From contig NZ_LMRV01000042.1 in NCBI RefSeq assembly GCF_001428245.1, forward strand, positions 14,904-78,903: 64,000 bases of DNA, read 5' to 3'. The stretch comes from Paenibacillus sp. Soil522 (GTDB taxonomy: Bacteria; Bacillota; Bacilli; Paenibacillales; Paenibacillaceae). The notes beneath the pieces were generated by a model. It made no database searches. It was given only the letters and a program-made list of their open reading frames with translations, and had not been told where the DNA came from. This document shows positions 17,542-26,795 of the stretch, piece after piece; positions within the stretch are counted from its first letter, which is position 1, and every line of letters starts with the position of its first letter. The position numbers were made by a program, and so were the translations under genes.

Positions 17542-17614
17542 GGCATCCGAAGATTCATCCTATGTCTCCGGTCAATTCCTGCATGTCACGGGAGGAGTTA
17601 TCGTGAACGGATAA
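17540..17614 (+). pseudogene. C-terminal tail of a short-chain dehydrogenase (SDR)
   Basis: The frame LASEDSSYVSGQFLHVTGGV followed by IVNG and TAA (17612-17614) is the typical end of SDR enzymes (the SYVTGQxxxVxGG motif). Nothing upstream belongs to it; a deletion has joined it to the GH29 fragment. Confidence 0.75.
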
Positions 17615-17666
17615 TCATCGGCGATCACGTTAATCTTCGGTTGGAGCGATGCGCTGCCAAGCGCAC

Positions 17667-17701
17667 AAAAACGCCACCGCTTCATGCGGTGGCGTCATTT
17701 T
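17667..17701. terminator. Bidirectional terminator at the end of the GH127 gene
   Basis: ACGCCACCGC and GCGGTGGCGT form a 10-bp stem with a five-base loop. In the minus direction it ends in GTTTTTG right after the GH127 stop, and in the plus direction in ATTTTTA. Confidence 0.8.
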
Positions 17702-19995
17702 TACTCCGAAACCGGTCTCATCGTTCGCAGCATACCATAGATGCCGTTCAGCTTGTCTTCCGGAACAAACCTGAATTCCACTTGCGATTTCCCCTTCACG
17801 ATCTCTGCAGGGATCAGATAGCGCTTCGTGATAAAGTCGCGTCTCCACCCCCAGGATGACTGCTCGCGTACAAGCAATTCGCCATCCGCATAAATGTTCA
17901 TCACCCGATCGTGATTGATACAGAAATACATCACCTGAAGCACGTTCTCGCTTTCCGGATCGACGTTAAGCTTATAGCTGAACCATCCGCCGGGATGCGC
18001 CAATCTTCCATTTTGTCCGTCCCAGGCTCCACTGAACGTTTCTTGTCCTTGTACTTCATGCTGGAGCTCGTATTGATCATTACCGACCTGGACGCTGTCG
18101 ATCGTCGCCTCTTTCACAAGCCGCTCCATTCGTCCAAGCGCCAAATGGCGTTTCAGCTCTTCAGAGTCCGCTTCGACAATATTCCAATAGATGCCGTAAC
18201 GCTCCTGATGCTGCTTATAATGCGGGGTAAATACAAGCCGCTCGTCCTCATCGGTATTTCGGAGCCTGAAGACAAGCTGGCCGTCTTCCTTCACCAGGTG
18301 CCGCTCGATATCGCCCAGCCACTGCTGCGGGCTTATTCCCTGGGGAATAATAAAATCCTTCACAAGCATTCTGCGTGTCGGCACGCTTACCATAATCCCC
18401 GTACTCGCCTGGGCCATGTCCTCTGTTCCGAGCGCCGCGCTTAATACGACCGGCCCATATTGAAAACCGACCGCATAGCGATTATCCGGCAGGCCGGAGT
18501 AAAACACCTTCATCGGGAGCTTTAGAGTAAGCATATCGCCATGGTTCCATTTACGGTCGATCACGAAGTAATGGTCCTTGACTTCGAGAGCCAACGGCTC
18601 ACCGTTCAAGTGCGCTTCGATATCTCCCCGAACCCAGTACGGAATGCGAAGATGAAGCTTGAGCGCCCTCGGCTGCCGATCTTCCGTCTCAAGCCGGAGC
18701 GTTACGCAGTCGCTGTCCGGGATGCCGGAGCTTAGAGCAAGACGTACTTGCTGCTCGCTCCAGTCTAATGTGGAGCTTACATATTGATTAATATACAGCT
18801 CATTCGCTTTATGGAAGTAGATGCTGTCGCCCAGCTTCGTAAAGCTCTCCATCCCCGTTCCCGTACAGCACCAGAAGTGCTCGAACGGCGAGCTGTAGAT
18901 CTTGAAGTATCCTGTCGCCATCGGCTGAAAATACATGGTCATGCCCGTTTCGGGATTTTGCGAGGAAAGGATCGCGTTCATATAGGTCGTCTCGTAGAAG
19001 TCCGCATACTTCCGGTCTCCGGTCAGCTTGAACAGCTCGCGGGTCAGCTTCAGCATGTTGTAGCTATTGCACGTTTCGCAGGTGATATCCGTACGTCTCT
19101 GATCGAGCGATTCCGGCTCACCAAAATGCTCCGACTCGCTGTTGCCGCCGGTCATATAACTGTGGTGATAAACTACGATATCCCAGAAATTCATAGCCGC
19201 TTCCAGATAGAAACGCTCGTTTTCCCCCAGTACGAGAAAACGGTTCAACGCTCCCAAAAATTTCGGAATCGTCGTGTTTGCATGCTTCCCCCTCAAAATA
19301 TCCCGGCCTTGCCGGGTCGCCTCAAACAAAGGGAGCTCGTCGAATTTGTGAGCCGCCTCCAGATGCTTCGGATCGCCGGAAATTTTATACAGGTCATAGA
19401 GGCAGTCATTCATCCCCCCATACTCGACGGCCAGTACGGTCGCTTGGAGCTCGTCTGACCAACGGGATGTCCGCGACGCCACCCAGTCACCCAATTTCAC
19501 AACCGTGTCGAAGGCGACCTTGGATTGAGTTGCTTGGTATACGGATATCAATCCCGCAATAATCTTGTGCATCGTATACCAGGGAACCCATGCTGGTTGC
19601 TTCTTCTCGATATTATCAATGAGCGTTTCAGGAAATGCGGAGAGATAACCGCTTTCAAACTGGCATTCCGACAATTCGTTTGCCATATACGTCAGTCTCT
19701 CCAGCATCACCGGATCCTTCGTCGCGGAGTACGCTTGCGCGCATGCCGACAGATAATGGCCGAGCGTATGCCCGCGAATCTCCGTATCCTCCCATCCCGG
19801 GTATTTCACTGCCTTCGGCTTGAGCCCCCGGGTTTCCCGGAATCCGGCCAGCAGCCTGTCAACATTATAGCTGTTCAAGTATTCGAGTTCCTTCTCGAAA
19901 GCATTGGCTTGATAGTCTCCGGTAAGCACCACTTGATCCAGTCCGAAATGGTGCAAAGCAATTCGCTGCAGCGTCGCTTCATTCCTGTTCATCAT
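17701..19995 (-). CDS. GH127 beta-L-arabinofuranosidase
   Basis: About 764 aa, no signal peptide, so cytoplasmic. It removes terminal beta-L-arabinofuranose, using a zinc-bound cysteine as nucleophile. The diagnostic residues are visible: CETCNSYNMLKL around residue 304 and FWCCTGTGME around residue 371 (the thiolate/zinc cysteines). An (alpha/alpha)6 barrel precedes them and beta-sandwich domains follow (about 430-764). The ATG at 19995 has GGAAGGTGA upstream; the longer frame to 20028 has none. It is transcribed away from the AraC gene at 20217, its probable regulator. Its role could be trimming beta-L-Araf caps of plant wall glycans. Confidence 0.9.
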   Translation of the reverse strand: MMNRNEATLQRIALHHFGLDQVVLTGDYQANAFEKELEYLNSYNVDRLLAGFRETRGLKPKAVKYPGWEDTEIRGHTLGHYLSACAQAYSATKDPVMLERLTYMANELSECQFESGYLSAFPETLIDNIEKKQPAWVPWYTMHKIIAGLISVYQATQSKVAFDTVVKLGDWVASRTSRWSDELQATVLAVEYGGMNDCLYDLYKISGDPKHLEAAHKFDELPLFEATRQGRDILRGKHANTTIPKFLGALNRFLVLGENERFYLEAAMNFWDIVVYHHSYMTGGNSESEHFGEPESLDQRRTDITCETCNSYNMLKLTRELFKLTGDRKYADFYETTYMNAILSSQNPETGMTMYFQPMATGYFKIYSSPFEHFWCCTGTGMESFTKLGDSIYFHKANELYINQYVSSTLDWSEQQVRLALSSGIPDSDCVTLRLETEDRQPRALKLHLRIPYWVRGDIEAHLNGEPLALEVKDHYFVIDRKWNHGDMLTLKLPMKVFYSGLPDNRYAVGFQYGPVVLSAALGTEDMAQASTGIMVSVPTRRMLVKDFIIPQGISPQQWLGDIERHLVKEDGQLVFRLRNTDEDERLVFTPHYKQHQERYGIYWNIVEADSEELKRHLALGRMERLVKEATIDSVQVGNDQYELQHEVQGQETFSGAWDGQNGRLAHPGGWFSYKLNVDPESENVLQVMYFCINHDRVMNIYADGELLVREQSSWGWRRDFITKRYLIPAEIVKGKSQVEFRFVPEDKLNGIYGMLRTMRPVSE

Positions 19996-20029
19996 CCATT
20001 CACCTTCCATGTCCCTTTGTGATCGCATT

Positions 20030-20216
20030 TCCTTACTATCCCCAGTTTACCGTTTTACGACTAACAAGGTAAATGGCGAAACGTTCGAATTTGTGTAAAA
20101 AAGTCAGGTTTAATTCCAATCGTTGACTGCGCTGAGGATATGGAAATTCGGCGGACATAAGGTTATGATTAAACCAGTTAAGTGAAAAAAGGACAGAAAG
20201 GTGGCGTCTACTCTAA
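20030..20216. promoter_or_regulatory. Divergent intergenic region between GH127 and AraC genes
   Basis: About 190 bp must hold both promoters. The shared 39-bp operator is not present, nor is a clear cre site. An A/T-rich stretch with AAACGTTCGAATTT lies near 20079. I could not place -35 and -10 boxes with confidence. Confidence 0.35.
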
Positions 20217-21068
20217 ATGATCGGCTATACCTTTAACGTAGAAAAACCGTTAACATTGACGATGACCGGCAAATTCGTTTCACCGTCCCCCGAATGGATG
20301 CATATGAACAGAGTGCTCATGGATTATGAATTGTTCATACAGACCAATGGACAGTTATACATTGCAGATGACGAGGAGCGGCACGTCCTGCAGGAAGGGG
20401 AGTTTCTTCTTATGGCTCCCCGTACCAGGCAATTCGGCTATCAGGGGTCCGACTGCAGCTTTTATTGGCTTCATTTTACTGCAGAGGAACAATCAGCGGC
20501 TCCAATACTCATCGAGAGGTATGAAGCCCAAACGGGACGTATGATGATACCGCGTAAAGGCGCGCTGCAGCGTTCGGATAAGATCATCGTCATGATGAAA
20601 CAGCTGCAGGACTCCGTTCGAAGCTATCAAGACCCGACGCTGAATAACTTTTTGGCAACGAGTATTCTATACGAGCTGTACAAGCAATGCGATCCGGGCA
20701 CAAACGCCGTAAAAAAAGAGCTGAAGCAGCTTCAGCTCTACAACGATATCGTCGACTATATCAAGTGGCACCGCTTCGAACCGCTGAAGGTGTCCCGGAT
20801 CGCGGATCATTTTGGTTATAATGCCAAATACTTGTCACACCTGTTCTCAACAATTTCCGGCGTGTCTCTCAAGCACTTTATTATGCAGCAAAAGATCGAA
20901 GCCGCGTCCTTTCTCCTGACGGATACTAATCAAAGCATCAGCGAAATCGCGATGCAGCTCGGCTATTGCGACAGCCATCATTTTATGAAGTCGTTCAAGC
21001 AGATGACGAATCTTACACCGACCGGCTTCCGCAATGCATCAGCGAACAGATTGTTGTATTACAACTGA
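20217..21068 (+). CDS. AraC-family transcriptional regulator
   Basis: 283 aa. The N-terminal cupin-like sensing domain (about 1-150) is followed by a double helix-turn-helix at about 185-280 (LKVSRIADHFGYNAKYLSHL and ISEIAMQLGYCDSHHFMKSF). AGAAAGGTGG precedes the ATG at some distance. It is divergent from the GH127 gene and most likely activates it in response to an arabinose-containing ligand (inference from position). It is not closely similar to the two cupin-type regulators at 16300 and 41743. A partial repeat of its last HTH lies just downstream. Confidence 0.85.
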   Translation: MIGYTFNVEKPLTLTMTGKFVSPSPEWMHMNRVLMDYELFIQTNGQLYIADDEERHVLQEGEFLLMAPRTRQFGYQGSDCSFYWLHFTAEEQSAAPILIERYEAQTGRMMIPRKGALQRSDKIIVMMKQLQDSVRSYQDPTLNNFLATSILYELYKQCDPGTNAVKKELKQLQLYNDIVDYIKWHRFEPLKVSRIADHFGYNAKYLSHLFSTISGVSLKHFIMQQKIEAASFLLTDTNQSISEIAMQLGYCDSHHFMKSFKQMTNLTPTGFRNASANRLLYYN

Positions 21069-21119
21069 GATCAGCCGCTTATTTCAATCCTCGTGCTTAG
21101 AAAGCTCAAGCACCGCACA

Positions 21120-21205
21120 GATACTAATCAGAGCATCAGCGAAATCGCGATGCAGCTCGGCTATTGCGACAGCCATCATATGAAGTCGTTCAAGCAGATG
21201 ACGAA
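21120..21205 (+). repeat. Partial direct repeat of the AraC HTH coding sequence
   Basis: 86 bases nearly identical to 20922-21010 in the gene before, with a 3-base deletion (CATCATATGAAG against CATCATTTTATGAAG). It encodes the last helix-turn-helix again but without a start, so it is non-functional. It probably arose by unequal crossing-over with a related araC copy. The rest of 21069-21347 shows nothing recognisable. Confidence 0.8.
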
Positions 21206-21347
21206 GACCCACTATTTAATGATCAGGTTGAAAATACACGGAATTTTCCTCAAATAAGTGACGTGAACCTTCGGAGTTATTCAATCATACGCCCATTTTC
21301 CAGACATACAATGTGTAATAGACCAGATTTAAAAAGGATGTGAAACT

Positions 21348-22796
21348 GTGGCGCATACATCAATTTCCAATAAACCTATAAAATTCTCTTTGAATCCGCA
21401 TCGTGAAAATACTGTATTCCAAGATCAATGGATTCCTCTCACGCCGATCGAGAAAATGTCGGAAACCAACTATGATGTGATCATCGTCGGCACCGGGGCG
21501 GGGGGCGGTGCCGCCCTCTGGCGATTATGCGAGCAATGGGGAAGAAACGGCAAACGGATCGGAGTCGTAGAAGCCGGGGATTTGTTGTTACCAACGGCAT
21601 CAGGCAATATTCCTACTGTAAATGGTGAAATTTGGGGTAAACTGTGGACCAGAAATATTGATCCTACTGGCATAATAGCCCTTGGCGGGCAAACCCTTTT
21701 TTGGGGATTGGAAAGTCCCCGCTTTGACCCATCGGCTTTCATAACATGGCCGATTACCTACAAAGATATCTTGCCCTATTATTTAATCGCCGAACAGGTA
21801 ATGAATGTGACAACAGCCTACACAAGAGATTCCGCCCTTCAGCAAGTGCTGCTTGATCGCTCCCGCTCCAACGGGTTCCCCGAGGCGCAAACGATGCCGA
21901 TCGCAATCGATCTGGGAACAACGAAGTACGGACAGGTTCATTCCAACCCTATTTTCAGCTCCATTAACTTCATCGCCTACGCCATTAATATTCGCTCCAT
22001 TGATCTCTCGGTTAATACTCCGGTCGTACAGGTTCTTACCGATAAGGGAAGAGCCGCAGGAGTTAAAGTGATGACTGCGGATAAGAAGACGTATACGTTA
22101 TCGGCAAAAACGGTGATTCTTTCGGCAAGCACCTTCAATACGCCGCGTATTTTGTTGAATTCCAACATTCCGGGCGAAGCCATAGGCAGATATCTTAAGG
22201 AACATGCTACTGTTTCCGCTGATGTAAAGACTAGAAGAGACGAATATCCCGAGGTGTTAGGGACATCACGGATTTATGTTCCGGATTCGGCTGAACGCGG
22301 ATTTCAATTGCTCGCTCTCGGGCCCGGAATATCTTCGCCATTTGCCGAGAAACCGCTTGCTGAAGAGATTAACTTTAGATTTCAAACCTACGGACCTCTT
22401 GAACCAAGACCTGATAACCGCGTCTTTCTCGATCCTGGAAGACTCGATCCATATGGCATTCCTCGATTGAACGTCCAATATTCATACAACAGCCGAGATT
22501 TGGAGCGCATTGAAAGAATGTTTGAGGGTACAAGAAAATTTATATCCAGTATGAATTTTACCCTTCAGGAACCGCCTGAATTATGGCAAGCCGGCAATCA
22601 TTTCTCAGGAACATGCCGAATGGGCAACGATCCTGCTACTTCAGTAACCGATGCTTATGGGCAAGTCCATGGGATAGCAGGTCTCTACGTAGCAGATAAC
22701 AGCGTCCTGAATCTTACCAGCGGTTCCAATCCAACGTTAACAACTGTTGCATTGGCTATTCGCACGGCAGACCATATCATCGAAACTATGATATAA
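21348..22796 (+). CDS. GMC-family FAD oxidoreductase
   Basis: 482 aa. The dinucleotide-binding start is DVIIVGTGAGGGAALWRLCE (about residues 44-63) with the acidic end of the second strand in VVEAGD. The GMC C-terminal signature is present: HFSGTCRMG (about 423-431), GLYVADNSV, and NPTLTTVALAIRTAD, carrying the conserved His and Asn of the active site. No signal peptide. GTG start with AAGGATGTGA upstream. It oxidises an alcohol, possibly a sugar, with FAD; the substrate is unknown. The fused paralogue follows after 8 bp. Confidence 0.88.
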   Translation: MAHTSISNKPIKFSLNPHRENTVFQDQWIPLTPIEKMSETNYDVIIVGTGAGGGAALWRLCEQWGRNGKRIGVVEAGDLLLPTASGNIPTVNGEIWGKLWTRNIDPTGIIALGGQTLFWGLESPRFDPSAFITWPITYKDILPYYLIAEQVMNVTTAYTRDSALQQVLLDRSRSNGFPEAQTMPIAIDLGTTKYGQVHSNPIFSSINFIAYAINIRSIDLSVNTPVVQVLTDKGRAAGVKVMTADKKTYTLSAKTVILSASTFNTPRILLNSNIPGEAIGRYLKEHATVSADVKTRRDEYPEVLGTSRIYVPDSAERGFQLLALGPGISSPFAEKPLAEEINFRFQTYGPLEPRPDNRVFLDPGRLDPYGIPRLNVQYSYNSRDLERIERMFEGTRKFISSMNFTLQEPPELWQAGNHFSGTCRMGNDPATSVTDAYGQVHGIAGLYVADNSVLNLTSGSNPTLTTVALAIRTADHIIETMI

Positions 22797-22804
22797 GCGA
22801 GGAG

Positions 22805-25018
22805 ATGAAATGCAGGATGCCGAGAGTGACCCAAGCTTTAAAACCGTTCCATATCGTGTTTATAGCTGGAGAAGACGAATACAAAGCGGAACTGACCCTG
22901 CCTATGGTGGCGAAGGAAGCGCAGCAGTACGGAGCGCGGACAACCGTATTGACTGCTTATCCCGACCCTTCCAACCCTTCCAACATCCCTGGACTGGAGG
23001 CGCTTGAAGATGCGGATTTGGCCGTTTTCTTCTTGCGTTTTCGGACATTGCCCGAGGAGCAATTTCGCCATATCCGCAATTATATCGAGAAAGGCAAGCC
23101 GGTAATCGGATTTCGCACCAGCACACACGCATTTCGTTATCCAGAAGGGCATCCGCTTGAGCCATGGAACACCAAATTCGGAATTGACGTGCTGGGCGCT
23201 CCATATAAAGGCCATTATGGACACACCTCGAGCACGGATGTCACTATGAACCCAGAGGCGTATACGCATCCAATCATGAGCGGAATGCCGCTAAATTTTT
23301 CAAGTCCATCTTGGTTATATTATATATTGCCTTATCCCCTACCCGAGTCGTCGGAAATATTGTTGTTGGGAAATCCGGTAAATCCCGAACCGGGTGAGGT
23401 ACCGCCCGTAGTAAATCCAGTGGCTTGGACCTTCAGAAACTATGCCGGAGGACGCACATTCACGACGACAATGGGTCATCCCGATGATTTCAGAAATCCC
23501 GTTTTCCGTAAACTTGTCATGAATGCGGTTTTTTGGGAACTGGGTTTGAATCCTGAACAACTTCCTCCGGTGAGTGCATACCCGGAATCTAAACAGTGGA
23601 TTAACATTACACCCATTGAGATGATGGCGGATACCGATTATGATGTGCTGATCGTCGGAAGCGGGGCTGGTGGCGCAGCCGTTCTATGGCGGCTATGCGA
23701 GCAATGGAAGGGAACAGACAAAAAAATCGGCATGATCGAATCGGGTCCGCTGTTATTGCCGTCGCATGCCCGAAATCTTCCGACCTTTAATCAAGAGCGG
23801 TTTGTCCGCTATTTTGAAAATCCCCGGATTATGGAATATTTGGAATTCGGACCGGAATTTCCGGATGCCAAAATCTTAAGGGCTCTTGGAGGAAGAACGC
23901 TTCAATGGTATTTGATGTCGCCTCGATTAACACCAGCCCAATTCCTCTCCTGGCCGATTCCTTATAAGGAGATAACTCCTTACTATCTGATCGCTGAACA
24001 AATGATGAATGTGACCACCAAGTATGCAGAGGGTTCGGATATTCAGGAAGTTATTCTCAATCGCCTTCGATCAAATGGATTTCCGGATGCCCAGGCTTTG
24101 CCCTCTGCCATTGATCTTCAAGTTTCCCAGTACGGTCAGTTTCACTCAGCTGTCTTTTACAGTTCCATCAATTTATTGGCCTACGCCATGAATCTCAGGC
24201 CCTTTGATTTGGCTGTAAATGCCCGGGCGGTCCAAGTGATGACCGACAATGGAAGGGCCTCAGGCGTGAAGGTAATGACCTCCTCCAAGGAGACATACAC
24301 GATTAGGGCCAAGACGGTGGTGCTATCAGCAGGCACATGGGAAACGCCGCGCCTTCTTCTTAGTTCCGGCATTCCCGGGAAGGCCATCGGACATTATTTG
24401 GTTACACATCCCAAATTAACCGCTGTCGCCAAAGGAAGGCGGGATCAATTTGGCGAAGTATCGGGAATTATCAGCCTCATGATACCAAATCCCGATAATC
24501 AAAGATTGTTGATTACGGGTATAGGCATTGATCCTGAAGATTATTATTGGTATGCCTTCAGAAATAAACCGTTTTTGGATGAACTGAAATTCCGGTTTTT
24601 CGGTCCCGGTACGATGGAAGCGCGTTATGAAAACCATGTGTACCTTAACCCGGCAAAACGGGATGATTTCGGCATGCCCAAATTGCAAGTTGAATTTTCT
24701 TACAGTAATCAGGACCGGGTCATGATAGAAGAGATGTTCCGATTTATGCGAAATGCAGTGGCCGTGATGGGGTTGGAATTTGATGTGGAACCCTTCCTGC
24801 TTTCTCCGGGGAATGTCAATCATGAATCCGGAACCTGCCAGATCGGAATCGATCCGGATACTTCTGCAACCAACTTGTACGGTCAAATCCACGGTGTACC
24901 CGGTCTTTTTGTGGCTGACAATAGCGTCGTGCGTCTTACGGGACCTGCGAATCCAACGCTAACAACCACAGCTTTAGCCATTCGTACAGCCGATTATATC
25001 ATCGATCAAATGAAATAA
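22805..25018 (+). CDS. ThuA-like domain fused to GMC oxidoreductase
   Basis: About 737 aa. Residues about 10-245 form a ThuA/class-I-amidotransferase-like domain (FHIVFIAGEDEYKAELTLP, GKPVIGFRTSTHAF, GGRTFTTTMGH), of the kind named after trehalose utilisation. From about residue 265 a complete GMC oxidoreductase follows (DVLIVGSGAGGAAVLWRLCE; HESGTCQIG; NPTLTTTALAIRTAD). The two halves are joined without a frame break. The GMC half is a paralogue of the gene before. ThuA-like proteins and oxidoreductases act on keto-sugars in known pathways, so this may be a bifunctional sugar-oxidation enzyme (inference). The true start could be the ATG a few codons later. Confidence 0.85.
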   Translation: MKCRMPRVTQALKPFHIVFIAGEDEYKAELTLPMVAKEAQQYGARTTVLTAYPDPSNPSNIPGLEALEDADLAVFFLRFRTLPEEQFRHIRNYIEKGKPVIGFRTSTHAFRYPEGHPLEPWNTKFGIDVLGAPYKGHYGHTSSTDVTMNPEAYTHPIMSGMPLNFSSPSWLYYILPYPLPESSEILLLGNPVNPEPGEVPPVVNPVAWTFRNYAGGRTFTTTMGHPDDFRNPVFRKLVMNAVFWELGLNPEQLPPVSAYPESKQWINITPIEMMADTDYDVLIVGSGAGGAAVLWRLCEQWKGTDKKIGMIESGPLLLPSHARNLPTFNQERFVRYFENPRIMEYLEFGPEFPDAKILRALGGRTLQWYLMSPRLTPAQFLSWPIPYKEITPYYLIAEQMMNVTTKYAEGSDIQEVILNRLRSNGFPDAQALPSAIDLQVSQYGQFHSAVFYSSINLLAYAMNLRPFDLAVNARAVQVMTDNGRASGVKVMTSSKETYTIRAKTVVLSAGTWETPRLLLSSGIPGKAIGHYLVTHPKLTAVAKGRRDQFGEVSGIISLMIPNPDNQRLLITGIGIDPEDYYWYAFRNKPFLDELKFRFFGPGTMEARYENHVYLNPAKRDDFGMPKLQVEFSYSNQDRVMIEEMFRFMRNAVAVMGLEFDVEPFLLSPGNVNHESGTCQIGIDPDTSATNLYGQIHGVPGLFVADNSVVRLTGPANPTLTTTALAIRTADYIIDQMK

Positions 25019-25049
25019 TTGGGCAGGTGAATAAATAGCGCCTAAAAGG

Positions 25050-25225
25050 TCAAAAAGCGGTACCCGTCCGTACCGCGCTCGGGGCGCTCATCATTAAGGG
25101 CGGCTTGGAACCGAAGACCGTGGAAGCTGCTCCTTGACCCGCCTGCGCCCCTGCCGACATGGCCTGCCCAATTAACCTGTCGTTGCTAAATGATGCGCGC
25201 GAAAAGCCGGGCACACACGCAACCA
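25050..25225 (+). pseudogene. Remnant of an IS5/IS1182-type transposase (DUF772 type)
   Basis: The plus strand reads PYRARGALIIKGGLEPKTVE and, after a stop, CAPADMACPINLSLLNDARE. These match the ALGALIIKxxxxLSDxETVE and YPTDLxLLNDAREK parts of DUF772-type transposases. The intervening catalytic regions are deleted. Confidence 0.6.
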
Positions 25226-25324
25226 TAGAAGCTGCCTGTTGCATGATCCTTGAAGCGTGCCAACATCTCGACTGATTTACTCCGGTTACACTCGAACATG
25301 GAGTCATCATAAATTAGAGTGCTG

Positions 25325-25434
25325 GAAAGCAACAAAAGTGAATCGCTTCCCTGTAAAGATACTGTTTATCGGTATCTGAATCACAGCGGGTATGCATGGC
25401 GGCGTTTTCTGCTATCGCTTAGTACCGAAACCGT

Positions 25435-25460
<26 letters not shown>
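25325..25460 (+). pseudogene. Remnant of an IS4-type transposase
   Basis: SLPCKDTVYRYLNHSGYAWR followed by RFLLSLSTETVQRVERLTSA matches the N-terminal region of DDE transposases of the IS4 group. The frame then runs into antisense of the regulator remnant. No inverted repeats were found. Confidence 0.6.
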
Positions 25461-26660
<1,200 letters not shown>

Positions 26661-26795
26661 TTCAAATAAGTTCATACCGCTTTAAACTTCGGAACGAATT
26701 GATCTTTGGTCGAATTATAAGGGTATCGATTTAGAAATGCTAAAATTCAAAAGATCATCAAATGTGTATGGACGCTGATTGGAGGATACGATAAT

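Noticed and set aside
20079..20094. Possible operator or cre site upstream of GH127 (AAACGTTCGAATTT)
   Set aside because: Neither the cre consensus nor the 39-bp operator is matched; only a weak palindrome.
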